NCBI RefSeq assembly: GCF_018199995.1
Contig: NZ_CP073579.1
Location: 434,001 to 498,000, forward strand
Source: Photobacterium sp. GJ3
GTDB lineage: Bacteria; Pseudomonadota; Gammaproteobacteria; Enterobacterales; Vibrionaceae
Direction: 5' to 3'
Length of the DNA stretch: 64,000 nt
How positions within the stretch are numbered: position 1 is the first letter of the stretch; each line of letters begins with the position of its first letter. Below are positions 38,691-47,223 of the stretch, piece after piece. The notes under the pieces are model-generated. The model worked only from the letters and a program-made list of their open reading frames with translations, was not told the DNA's origin and searched no databases. Position numbers and translations under genes: made by a program.

Positions 38691-40211
38691 ATGGACAAAC
38701 AGATCTTAACTGTGGATGAAGTTGTCGTCGGGGCCGGTTTAACCGGCCTCGTGTATGCCAATGTACTGGCTGCGGGTGGGAAACGCGTCGCTTTAATTGA
38801 AAAGCACACTAAGCCTGGCGGGTATGCGACGAACTTTCTGCGTAAACGACGTTATATATTCGACTGCAGCCTCCATAAAATGACTGGGTTCGGTGAGTCC
38901 GGGAATGTTGAAAATGCTTTGAAGCGTGCCGACTTGTTCGATTTGATCGAATTTCATCCTTATCACCATCTGACGACATTCCGGCTGGATGATCTGGAGC
39001 TCACTCTGCCGGCGGATGGCGAGTCCTTGATGGCTTGTCTGCGGGATTACTTTCCGGATGAGAAAGCCCAGTTGGATGCGTTTTGCCATGATGTGAAAAC
39101 CCATGGTTATCAGAACTACATGCTGGCAAGGATGGCATTGGGGGAATATGAGATTGACCCTGAGTTATTTTTACAAAGCAAGCAGCTCAGTAAAGTTTCG
39201 ACTTACGATTATCTGAAACAACGGTTTGATGATCCTCGGTTAATTACCCTGTTCAGTTCTCTGGCGATTAATTTGGGTGTTGAGTCGGTCGAAGCGGATG
39301 CACTGTATTTTCTGCATTTCGCTTACACCTTTCTATATACCGAAAAACGTTATGTAAAAGGTTCATCCCAGGCTTTGTCCGATGCGCTCGCAGCAGCCTT
39401 TGTGAGTAAAGGTGGCACATTACTGGTCAGAGAAGAGGTGAACAGCATTGACGTTCATCACGGCCGGGTGACTGGCGTACACAGTCGCCGATATGATATC
39501 CGCTGCGATCATCTGATCTTTACCGGCTGTCCGCATCAGGTGCTCTCGCTGTTGCCTGCTGAAAACGTGCCGGCAGCATATCGCGATAAGTTTGATTCTT
39601 TGTCGTTTGGATTGGGTGCGTTTATCGTTTACCTCGGGCTGGATGTTCCACCATCATCCATTGGCATCAGTGAGCAGGATTATCTGATTGCATCGCCAGA
39701 TTATGCGATGCAGGCAAAGCAAGCCTGCCTCGGGGAGGAGCGGTATGACACCTGGCCGCTTTCAATCTCAAACTATCATGCACTGGATGAAAATTACGGG
39801 TATGTCATTCAATTGGAAATGCTGGATCAGCAGGATGATTGGCTGACGCTGCCCCGTCGTGAATATAAAGCCAAGAAAGCACAAATCACCGAAAAGATCC
39901 TGCAACGAGCGCTCAGATATTTTCCTGAGCTGAAACCTCATATCGCATTCATTGAATCTTCGACGCCGCGTACAAATCAGAAATTTACCAATTCTGGGGG
40001 GGGCTCCTCGTTTGGTTATAAACCTTTACCGGGAAGAAATATGCGCTTTCTGAAAAAGCCACCGGTTGAGGGACTTTCTTTTGTTGGGACCTGGATGAAT
40101 GGGGCTGGCTATGAACCGGCAATTTGCCTCGGATTCACTGCTGCAACGTTGAAATGCAGGGCGGATGCGATACGGAAATCACCTGAAACGAACAGTTTGG
40201 AGACGGTTTGA
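38691..40211 (+). CDS. CrtI/phytoene-desaturase-like FAD oxidoreductase
   Basis: A 506-residue flavoprotein with the N-terminal dinucleotide fold VVVGAGLTGLVYANVLA and the motif KPGGYATNFLRKRRYIFDCSL typical of the CrtI/carotenoid-isomerase group. The C-terminal FAD-contact motif appears as GTWMNGAGYEPAICLG. Relatives introduce double bonds or isomerise polyenes; in this operon without isoprenoid enzymes it probably acts on a polyene acyl chain. The eight-G stretch near 40000 is read in frame without a break. Closely followed by the diiron oxygenase gene. Confidence 0.85.
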   Translation: MDKQILTVDEVVVGAGLTGLVYANVLAAGGKRVALIEKHTKPGGYATNFLRKRRYIFDCSLHKMTGFGESGNVENALKRADLFDLIEFHPYHHLTTFRLDDLELTLPADGESLMACLRDYFPDEKAQLDAFCHDVKTHGYQNYMLARMALGEYEIDPELFLQSKQLSKVSTYDYLKQRFDDPRLITLFSSLAINLGVESVEADALYFLHFAYTFLYTEKRYVKGSSQALSDALAAAFVSKGGTLLVREEVNSIDVHHGRVTGVHSRRYDIRCDHLIFTGCPHQVLSLLPAENVPAAYRDKFDSLSFGLGAFIVYLGLDVPPSSIGISEQDYLIASPDYAMQAKQACLGEERYDTWPLSISNYHALDENYGYVIQLEMLDQQDDWLTLPRREYKAKKAQITEKILQRALRYFPELKPHIAFIESSTPRTNQKFTNSGGGSSFGYKPLPGRNMRFLKKPPVEGLSFVGTWMNGAGYEPAICLGFTAATLKCRADAIRKSPETNSLETV

Positions 40212-40212
40212 T

Positions 40213-41184
40213 ATGGATACAAATACTGCTGAATTTGAAAAGAAAATTAATCGGTTGAATACCGTCACTGAACGGTTGATCAACTCCTCTGAAAAACGTT
40301 CGATGAGTACGCTGAACGATCATCCCTGGGATGTACCCGTAGGAGAACATCCGGTATTGCGGAAGAAAGAACGGATTTCGATTTACGGAACAGATTACTG
40401 GGACAAGATGACTGAAGCAGAACGCATCCGTTTATCACAGGAAGAAATGGTGTCGTGGTGGTCTGCATTTATTCATCTGGAATCGCTTGTGGTTGAGTAC
40501 TACATGAAAGAGCTCAATGGTGGTGCCTTTGATGATTTGCCTGTCATTCGTGATTACATGAAGCACTTTATTAAAGAAGAGCTGGTCCACACGTTGGTCT
40601 TCGGAAAGGCGCTGGACTATTTCGGCATCGAAATTTATCCCATGCCTGAGTTTCTTCGCAGCTTTTATGACGATAACGCGGGGACCGGAAAATATCCGCT
40701 GATGGCAGTCTACCTCACCATGATTATTGAATGGATTGCGGATGAATATCAGCGGCTTGATGCTGATGCAGAGTATGTACATCCCATGGCAAAAGCGGTT
40801 GTGCAGGCTCACTGGCGGGAAGAAATGCGCCATATCAAATGGGGCCAGCAAATGATCAAGAGCCTGATTGATACCGATGATGAGTTTAAAGAACACGCAC
40901 AACAACTCACGCCTGTTTATGTGCGGCAACTCATTGATCAGGGTGTGACGAATGTCGATTGTTTTGACCGCGTAAACCCGGCAGATCCAGCTTTTGATGA
41001 TCAGGAATCTTTGCTTGAAACGGTGCTTGAATCCCCGCATCGGCAGCAATTAAATGATGAATTGATGAAGCCACTGATGCATTACTTTATTTCTTCCGGA
41101 ATTTATAACCCGATGTATCACGACATTTGGGAAATGCAGGGTTTTGGCCATCTGCTCGACACATTAAACCACAAGGATAGTTAA
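40213..41184 (+). CDS. AurF-type non-heme diiron oxygenase
   Basis: A 323-residue ferritin-like protein. The ligand pattern matches AurF/p-aminobenzoate N-oxygenase: Glu90, Glu123-x-x-His126 in KEELVHT, Glu173, His200, Glu204-x-x-His207 in AHWREEMRHIKW. The spacing Glu173 to His200 (27) and His200 to Glu204 and His207 is the same as in AurF, including its extra seventh ligand. AurF-type enzymes oxidise amines to nitro groups, and some relatives hydroxylate carbon. The flavodoxin that starts the operon may reduce it. ATG 40213 has GGAG upstream and overlaps nothing; the frame is open to 40165. Confidence 0.85.
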   Translation: MDTNTAEFEKKINRLNTVTERLINSSEKRSMSTLNDHPWDVPVGEHPVLRKKERISIYGTDYWDKMTEAERIRLSQEEMVSWWSAFIHLESLVVEYYMKELNGGAFDDLPVIRDYMKHFIKEELVHTLVFGKALDYFGIEIYPMPEFLRSFYDDNAGTGKYPLMAVYLTMIIEWIADEYQRLDADAEYVHPMAKAVVQAHWREEMRHIKWGQQMIKSLIDTDDEFKEHAQQLTPVYVRQLIDQGVTNVDCFDRVNPADPAFDDQESLLETVLESPHRQQLNDELMKPLMHYFISSGIYNPMYHDIWEMQGFGHLLDTLNHKDS

Positions 41185-41189
41185 AGATT

Positions 41190-41516
41190 ATGGCGAAATT
41201 AAATAGCATTGATGAAGTGATTACTTCAATGGAAGCACGTTTTCAGCCTGAACAAAGTAAAGGCATTGTTTCCCGTTATCAGTGGAAAATTAAAGGGGAT
41301 AAAGGCCGTGATTTCTGTGTATTCGTCAATGACGGGAAATATGAAATTATTTCAGGGCTGGTCGAGAAACCCAATGTCACTTTTGAAACTGATGATGAAA
41401 CTTATCTGCGTCTGGTGAATAACGAAATTAAAGGGATGACGGCCATTTTGACACGGAAACTGCTGGTCAAAGGGAATATTTATCTCGCCAGCAAAATGGA
41501 CAACATTTTTAAGTGA
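41190..41516 (+). CDS. SCP2 sterol-carrier-like lipid-binding protein
   Basis: A 108-residue single-domain protein. Strand-helix pattern and text such as VSRYQWKIKGDKGRDFCVFV, KPNVTFETDDETYLRL and LTRKLLVKGN follow the SCP2 family, which binds long acyl chains in a hydrophobic tunnel. Stand-alone SCP2 proteins are uncommon in a fatty-acid-like biosynthetic operon. Here it may shield or ferry a hydrophobic product or present it to the oxygenase. Spaced six bases from the diiron oxygenase gene. Confidence 0.8.
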   Translation: MAKLNSIDEVITSMEARFQPEQSKGIVSRYQWKIKGDKGRDFCVFVNDGKYEIISGLVEKPNVTFETDDETYLRLVNNEIKGMTAILTRKLLVKGNIYLASKMDNIFK

Positions 41517-41521
41517 TCAAT

Positions 41522-42520
41522 ATGACAAGTACTTTTATTTCGGGAACGGGCTATGCACTTCCTGAACGGCGAGTATTGAATTCAGATATTGTGTCGATGA
41601 TGAATACCTCTGAGTCTTTCATTCTGGAACGAACCGGGGTGATCAGCCGTTTCCATCAGAATGGTGACGCGGGGGTCAGTGAACTCATGATTCCGGCTGG
41701 CCAGCGGGCGATAGCGGATGCGGGTTTAAAACCGTCTGATATTGATTGTCTGATTGTGAATACACTTTCACCGGACCATCACGATCCGTCCCAGGCTTGC
41801 TTGATTCAAAAGCAGCTCGAATTGCGATCCGTCCCTGCGTTTGATATTCGCGCGCAGTGCAGCGGCTTTTTATACGGCTATGAAATTGCCAGTCATTTTC
41901 TGCAATCGGGCAAATACAGGCATGTGCTGTTGATCTGCGGAGAAGCCCTGTCGAAACGCATGGACTGCAGCGACAAAGGCCGCAATCTGGCCATTTTACT
42001 GGGAGACGGTGCTGGCGCGGCCGTTATAACTCGTCAGTCTCATGCCGGGCAGGGCATGCTGGATCTTGAACTGGGGGCAGACGGTAACTTTTTTGATTTG
42101 CTCATGACGCATAGTCCCGGTTCCAGTGGGGCAACTTTTCTGTCTCAGGAAGCGTACGACAGCGGTCAGACTCAGTTCGTGATGCAGGGCAAACCCATGT
42201 TTGACCATGCCAGCACAACGCTGACCGCCATTGCAACAGCGATGCTGAACAAACATGGCCTGACCCTGAATGCGATTGACTATGTACTGTGTCATCAGCC
42301 GAATCTGAGAATCCTGGATGCTGTCCGTGAAAATCTCAGCCTGCCGCCAGAGAAGTTACTGGTGACCGTTGATCAATTGGGAAACATGGCATCGGCCTCG
42401 TTTCCCGTGACTTACGCCGTATGCAAGTCTCAGTTCAAACCGGGCAATCTGATATTGATGCTGACCTATGGCTCAGGCGCAACCTGGGGGGCGGCATTGT
42501 ATCAAGTGCCGGTGTGGTGA
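41522..42520 (+). CDS. KAS III (FabH-like) ketosynthase with complete active site
   Basis: A 332-residue FabH-family enzyme. The triad is complete: Cys113 in FDIRAQCSGFLYG, His258 in LCHQPNLRI and Asn288 in LGNMASASFP. So unlike the two earlier KAS III-like proteins, it should catalyse decarboxylative Claisen condensation, probably the first chain-extension step. GTG 41513 in frame overlaps the SCP2 stop codon; I chose ATG 41522, but neither has a strong RBS. Followed by a four-base gap to the MBL hydrolase. Confidence 0.87.
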   Translation: MTSTFISGTGYALPERRVLNSDIVSMMNTSESFILERTGVISRFHQNGDAGVSELMIPAGQRAIADAGLKPSDIDCLIVNTLSPDHHDPSQACLIQKQLELRSVPAFDIRAQCSGFLYGYEIASHFLQSGKYRHVLLICGEALSKRMDCSDKGRNLAILLGDGAGAAVITRQSHAGQGMLDLELGADGNFFDLLMTHSPGSSGATFLSQEAYDSGQTQFVMQGKPMFDHASTTLTAIATAMLNKHGLTLNAIDYVLCHQPNLRILDAVRENLSLPPEKLLVTVDQLGNMASASFPVTYAVCKSQFKPGNLILMLTYGSGATWGAALYQVPVW

Positions 42521-42523
42521 CCG

Positions 42524-43417
42524 ATGTTGCAATGTATACATTCAGGTGAAGTCGCCCCCAACCTGTATCTGCTCGGCAGTGCGGATGTGCCTGTTTACCT
42601 GTTTCAGGTCTCAGCTGATCAGTGGGCACTGATTGAAGGGGGAATCGCCCGGCACAGTCAGTCTGTCTGGGAGCAACTGACAAGCCTGATTGAACCGGAA
42701 AAGGTGCACTGGTGGCTGATCACGCATTCGCATTTTGATCATTGCGGCGCTCTGGCTGCGTTGTATCCGTTTTTGCCGAACGTTGTGGTTGTCGCCAGTG
42801 AAGCCACTCAGCAGCATTGGCAGAGTGACAGTGCGCAAGGGGTGATCTGCCGGTTGAACCAAGAACTGTGTGAGACCCCGGTTCCTCTGATGGATTTCCG
42901 GGAAATGCGAATCAAAGCGGTGCAGCCTCAGGAAGTCGTGTCCTTGAGTGAGACCTGCAGATTTGAGGTCATTGCAACACCGGGCCATGCCGAGGATCAG
43001 ATCGCATTTTACGATCGGAAGAACAAACGTCTTTTTTGCGCAGATGCGCTGGGCGATCTGCATGTGCCATCGATGTCCTGGCGTCCGCTGATGTTTGATG
43101 ATGTTGAAGCCTATCTGGCCAGTCTCAGCCGGTTGTCACAGTTAGCGGTTGATGAACTGATTCCCGGCCACGGCGGTTTGGTTAAAGGTGAAGGGATTCA
43201 GGCGCTGATTCATTCGGCATCAGAATCTGCTCACGATTTAATAGCCCGATTTCAGCATCGTCAGCGCAGTCATGAGGATACTGAAAATTTTGCGGCCTTG
43301 CTGACCACAGACTGGGCGTCCAACTGCGCTTCCTATATCTCACCTTTTCTTCATACACGCAGCATGGCAGTGATGCTTCATGCGATTAAAAAAGTACAGA
43401 CAGGTAAACACTTATGA
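42524..43417 (+). CDS. Metallo-beta-lactamase-fold hydrolase
   Basis: Cytoplasmic protein of 297 residues. The zinc motif is THSHFDHCG (His68, His70, Asp72, His73) with later ligands in TPGHAEDQIAFYD and DALGDLH and the last His in PGHGGLV. It is the only thioesterase candidate in the operon, so I infer it releases the product from the ACP, as MBL-type thioesterases do in some polyketide pathways. Its end overlaps fabG by four bases. Confidence 0.85.
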   Translation: MLQCIHSGEVAPNLYLLGSADVPVYLFQVSADQWALIEGGIARHSQSVWEQLTSLIEPEKVHWWLITHSHFDHCGALAALYPFLPNVVVVASEATQQHWQSDSAQGVICRLNQELCETPVPLMDFREMRIKAVQPQEVVSLSETCRFEVIATPGHAEDQIAFYDRKNKRLFCADALGDLHVPSMSWRPLMFDDVEAYLASLSRLSQLAVDELIPGHGGLVKGEGIQALIHSASESAHDLIARFQHRQRSHEDTENFAALLTTDWASNCASYISPFLHTRSMAVMLHAIKKVQTGKHL

Positions 43418-44172
43418 ACAACCAATTGAACACCATTCAGGGCAAGGTGGTTTTAGTCACGGGTGGTTCTCGGGGAATCGGTAAGGCCATTGTCCAGTTG
43501 CTGGCGCATGCGGGGGCAACTGTGGTTTTTACCTACAGCAATAGTGCGGGCGCTGCCATGGACCTGGCTGCGTCTTTTCAGGCTCAGAATCTTCAGGTGC
43601 ATGCATTTCAGGCAGATATTCGTGATAAAGACGTTGTGGAAGGACTGGTTGAAACCATTGAAACGCGTTTCGGCCCTTTGTTTGGCGTGATTAACAATGC
43701 GGGCATCACGGCAGATAAATCGGCAGTGACGATGTCTTCTGAAAACTGGGAGGATGTGATTGCAACAAACCTGAGCGGCACCTTTTATCTGACGCAGGCG
43801 GCATTGAGAAAAATGATTCATCACCGGGAAGGGAAGGTGATCATGATGTCCTCCGTCAGTGGTCTTCAGGCCAGTCCGGGCCAGGCCAATTATAGTGCAA
43901 CGAAGGCAGCTCTGGTTGGCCTGACACGGACACTCAGCCATGAAATGGCTCGTTTTCATATTCAGGTGAACGCAATTGCGCCCGGCTTTATTGATACCGA
44001 AATGGTTCAGAACATGGATGAAGCGGCGAGAAAACGGATCAAAAATCTGGTCCCGGCACGTCGAATGGGCACGGTTGAGGAAATTGCGAATTGTGCGCTG
44101 TTTCTATTGTCGTCAGGGGCAGACTATATCACGGGTCATACGCTGGTCGTTGACGGTGGCATGAGTGTTTAA
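43414..44172 (+). CDS. fabG: 3-oxoacyl-ACP reductase (FabG-like SDR)
   Basis: Short-chain dehydrogenase of 252 residues. The NADPH-binding motif is VTGGSRGIGKA, NNAG occurs at 94-97, and the catalytic residues are Ser147, Tyr160 and Lys164 in YSATKA. The FabG-like C-terminus VDGGMSV is intact. It reduces the 3-oxo group on the ACP-bound chain after each condensation in this operon. It overlaps the MBL gene by four bases and precedes the FabF-type synthase. Confidence 0.92.
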   Translation: MNNQLNTIQGKVVLVTGGSRGIGKAIVQLLAHAGATVVFTYSNSAGAAMDLAASFQAQNLQVHAFQADIRDKDVVEGLVETIETRFGPLFGVINNAGITADKSAVTMSSENWEDVIATNLSGTFYLTQAALRKMIHHREGKVIMMSSVSGLQASPGQANYSATKAALVGLTRTLSHEMARFHIQVNAIAPGFIDTEMVQNMDEAARKRIKNLVPARRMGTVEEIANCALFLLSSGADYITGHTLVVDGGMSV

Positions 44173-44188
44173 AAACAGGGAAATAACT

Positions 44189-45430
44189 ATGAAACGCGTC
44201 GTTATTACAGGTCTTTCTGTGGTTTCACCGCTGGGCTGCGATAAGGAACAGTTCTGGCAGCGTCTGACCCGCGGAGAGTCTGGTATTGATACATTAACTA
44301 AGCTGGATGCGTCGCTGTATCCGCGTCCGCTGGCTGCAGAAGTGAGCGGCTGGGATACGACACCTGAAAGTCAGGATCAGTCATTACGCCCATTTGGTCA
44401 GGCTGTGGCATATACCGTGGCTGCCAGCCGGATGGCGCTTGCCGATGCCGGGTTCAGCCAGCTTGCACCAGACAATGATTATGGTGTGATTGTTGGAACG
44501 ACGATGGGAAATCAGGACATCGTTGAACGGGCGATTGATCAATATCATCTGACTGAAGACAGCCCCGCCAGCACGATAAGCGGCCAAGAACTGGATTATT
44601 TTTCACCGTCACTGCTGAGCGCTGAAATCATGCAGCGGTTTGGTTTTCAGGGAAGTTCGATGACGTTGGCCAATGCCTGTGCTGCGGGAAACTATTCTGT
44701 TGGATTGGCATTTGACCGCATCCGAAGTGGGCGGAATCAGATGATCCTTGCCGGCGGAGCCGATCCGTTCAGCCGCACCTGCTACACCATTTTCCACCGT
44801 TTAAATGCCTCAACAGCTGAGACTTGCCGCCCGTTTGATAAAGCGCGGGACGGAATGGTCGTCGGGGAAGGGGCCGCCATGCTGGTTCTGGAAGAATATG
44901 AACATGCGATTGCCCGTGGTGCAAAAATTTATGCAGAAGTGAAAGGCTATGCGCTGACCTGCGATGCCCATCATGCCACGGCACCGCATCCAGAGGGAGA
45001 AGGGGCCGTAATGGCCATGCAGCAGGCATTGGCAATGGCTTCCCTGAAACCCAAAGACATTGATTATGTGAGTGCCCATGGCACCGGCACCAGTGCGAAT
45101 GACATCTCAGAAGCGATTGCGATGCACAGCGTCTTCGGCGATGCATTGAAGCAGACGCCAGTGAGCTCTGTAAAATCGATGCTCGGCCATTGTATGGGCG
45201 CCGCCAGCGCCATTGAAGCGGTTGTTTGTGCACTGGCACTGGAACGTCAGACACTGCCGCCCACCATGAATACATCTGAGATTGATCCAGCGTTTCCTGT
45301 GGCATTCGATGTTATTCCGGGAGAAAGCCGTCAGGCTCAGGTCAATCATATCCTGAGCAATGCGTTTGCATTCGGCGGTAATGTTTCGTCGGTGATCTTC
45401 AGCAAGCTGGAAGAAGGAGTGCAGTCATGA
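44189..45430 (+). CDS. KAS II (FabF-like) ketosynthase, elongating subunit
   Basis: A 413-residue beta-ketoacyl synthase. Active-site residues are Cys164 in LANACAAGN, His297 in SAHGTGTSAND, Lys329 and His334 in KSMLGHCMGAA. It should be the main chain elongator. ATG 44189 follows CAGGGA; the frame extends upstream to 44165. Its end overlaps (ATGA) the next gene, a Cys-less shortened relative, giving a KS alpha / chain-length-factor-type gene pair as in type II polyketide synthases. Confidence 0.92.
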   Translation: MKRVVITGLSVVSPLGCDKEQFWQRLTRGESGIDTLTKLDASLYPRPLAAEVSGWDTTPESQDQSLRPFGQAVAYTVAASRMALADAGFSQLAPDNDYGVIVGTTMGNQDIVERAIDQYHLTEDSPASTISGQELDYFSPSLLSAEIMQRFGFQGSSMTLANACAAGNYSVGLAFDRIRSGRNQMILAGGADPFSRTCYTIFHRLNASTAETCRPFDKARDGMVVGEGAAMLVLEEYEHAIARGAKIYAEVKGYALTCDAHHATAPHPEGEGAVMAMQQALAMASLKPKDIDYVSAHGTGTSANDISEAIAMHSVFGDALKQTPVSSVKSMLGHCMGAASAIEAVVCALALERQTLPPTMNTSEIDPAFPVAFDVIPGESRQAQVNHILSNAFAFGGNVSSVIFSKLEEGVQS

Positions 45431-46401
45431 ATTACAGTTTTGATGCCATTGTTTTTAAAAGCCCCGGCAGTGAGAGTCCGGCGAAACTCGGTGAAGCGCT
45501 GAATGAGCAGGCGTTCGCGGGTCAGTTCGGGAATTATGATGAAAAGAAATCACTGGGGAAGAGCCGTCATCTGAGTGCGGCGACACGGCTGCTAAGCTCT
45601 ACTGCGCTGAAGTTGACTGAGCACGAAGACATTGCTTTGTCTGTGAATGCCCGGCCGCATCAGGTCGGAGTCTATATTGCCTGTGAAAACATCAATCTTG
45701 AAGATGATTTCGAATTTGATCTGTGTGCGAAAAATTATGGGCCGGATTATGTGAGTCCCTTGAAAGCGCCCAATACGCTCGCGAATGCTGTTGGCAGTCA
45801 TTTCGCACGCTTTGTTGGCATTAAAGGTCCGAACTGCACGGTGTCTGCCGGGCGGCTCAGTGTGTTTCAGGCATTGGATGCGGCCATGATGCATCTTGAT
45901 AATGGTTCGGTTGAAAAGGCCATTGTGGGGGCCGTCGAAGTGGTTTCACCTTATCACAGTCGCTTGTCTGTGCCCGGCAGGGAAATTGCGGTGGCATCCG
46001 CGCTGAGACGCGGTCATCTTGAAGACACTGTTGTGTTTTATCCGCCGATCATCCGAATGGCGGTGAACCATGAAGCCTCAATTGCACAGTCCGTATCCGA
46101 ACTGGCTCGAAGAAATCTGGGCGGTAAACCCATCGATGAAATTTGGGTTTCCGGTCAGCGTTTGTTGAATCAGGAACGTCTGCTTCAGAAATTACAGGAT
46201 GCCGGACTTCATCCGCACCTGATTGTTTTCTCAGAGGAACATTTTGATGGGGAATGTGCCAATGGACTACTCCTCGCTGCCCTGGCGGAAGAAAAACTGA
46301 CAGAGGCGGCATCGGCTGATGACGCGCAACAACGCGCGATTGTGATTCTTGAACTGGATGATCATGGTCAGTTTTCTCTGTTGCTGATGGAGGGCCGCTG
46401 A
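45427..46401 (+). CDS. Chain-length-factor-like KAS II relative without catalytic Cys
   Basis: A 324-residue protein shorter than FabF. In the place of the nucleophile motif (A-C-A-A-G) it has TVSAGRLSVFQALDAAM, so Cys is replaced, probably by Gly142; HGTGT and GH motifs are also missing. It is translated with FabF by ATGA overlap. By analogy to chain length factors of type II PKS, it would be the inactive partner that sets the size of the acyl cavity. The family call depends on the pairing and weak local similarity. Confidence 0.7.
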   Translation: MNYSFDAIVFKSPGSESPAKLGEALNEQAFAGQFGNYDEKKSLGKSRHLSAATRLLSSTALKLTEHEDIALSVNARPHQVGVYIACENINLEDDFEFDLCAKNYGPDYVSPLKAPNTLANAVGSHFARFVGIKGPNCTVSAGRLSVFQALDAAMMHLDNGSVEKAIVGAVEVVSPYHSRLSVPGREIAVASALRRGHLEDTVVFYPPIIRMAVNHEASIAQSVSELARRNLGGKPIDEIWVSGQRLLNQERLLQKLQDAGLHPHLIVFSEEHFDGECANGLLLAALAEEKLTEAASADDAQQRAIVILELDDHGQFSLLLMEGR

Positions 46402-46402
46402 A

Positions 46403-46891
46403 ATGCTATCCGTGACAAGCGCACAATCTGCGGCTATTGATGTGTCCGATCTCGATGTGAAAACTTTAATCCCGCACCGGGATCCTTTTTTACTGATTGA
46501 CGGTCTTGAAGACTATCAGCCTGGGGAATCTCTGACCGCTGTGAAATTGGTGAGAGAGGATGAGTTCTGGGTTGCGGGTCACTTTCCTGAGTTTCCGGTG
46601 ATGCCTGGGGTTTTGGTTGTGGAAGCATTAGCGCAGACTTGCGCGGCATTTATGGCGCTCGGACAGGCGCAAAAGGATGTCCGATCGGACTTGTATGTCT
46701 TGCTGAAAACGAATGTGCGTTACCCGAAGCCAGTTTTACCTGGGGTCAGGCTCCAATTGACAGTCCAGCTGGACATGGCATCTGATGCGTTACATGTGTT
46801 TAAAGTAAAAGCATTTCATGGCAAAACCGTGTGTGTTCGGGGTGAACTTGCGGTGGGGATTGCTCCCCGAGAAAAAGTGATCCCAGCTTGA
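46403..46891 (+). CDS. FabZ/FabA-like 3-hydroxyacyl-ACP dehydratase
   Basis: A 162-residue hot-dog-fold dehydratase. It has PHRDPFLLIDG, the catalytic His60 in AGHFPEFPVMPGV and the catalytic Glu74 in VVEALAQ. It removes water from 3-hydroxyacyl-ACP to give the enoyl form. As no enoyl reductase is encoded in the operon, double bonds should be kept, giving a polyene. It is the last gene before a hairpin at 46940, so it probably ends the operon. Confidence 0.9.
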   Translation: MLSVTSAQSAAIDVSDLDVKTLIPHRDPFLLIDGLEDYQPGESLTAVKLVREDEFWVAGHFPEFPVMPGVLVVEALAQTCAAFMALGQAQKDVRSDLYVLLKTNVRYPKPVLPGVRLQLTVQLDMASDALHVFKVKAFHGKTVCVRGELAVGIAPREKVIPA

Positions 46892-46939
46892 ATCCTGTGA
46901 CACGCTGGTGGTCAGTTGAAGTCTAAATCACGTGGTTCA

Positions 46940-46965
46940 GGGATCATCCAGCGATGGGTGATCCC
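46940..46965 (+). terminator. Probable terminator of the biosynthetic operon
   Basis: GGGATCATCC / GGGTGATCCC forms a 10-bp stem with one G-T pair and a six-base loop, 49 bases after the fabZ stop. The tail is TCATCTTG, weak in T. The rest of the gap to 47223 shows no gene. Confidence 0.65.
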
Positions 46966-47223
46966 TCATCTTGTGACGACGAATTAGACTCAATCTCTGA
47001 TGGAATACATCACGCCAGAAATTGTCGGAACATGAAACGCATTGATTGAGAAGCGGACAAATCTTAAGGCGAAAGCAGCAGCAAGTTTGTTTTTAAATTT
47101 TGGGAGATGTGCTGAAGTTCATCACTTGAGAATTCGCGATGCAAGATGAATACAAGTAACCTTCGGAGTACTGAAAACAGTCACTCAGATGTATTCACTT
47201 TTATTGATTAGGGTAAAAATTAA
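46966..47223. other. Intergenic gap between the operon terminator and the DUF3995 gene
   Basis: Together with the terminator this is about 330 bases without a gene. It is moderately AT-rich toward 47223 and presumably contains the promoter of the following two-gene unit. No clear box pair stands out. Confidence 0.4.

Noticed and set aside
34461..46891. True ladderane lipid cluster
   Set aside because: There is no radical SAM protein in the operon, although FabF, FabZ, ACP, CrtI-like and MBL proteins are shared; the AurF-type and SCP2 proteins are not typical of it.
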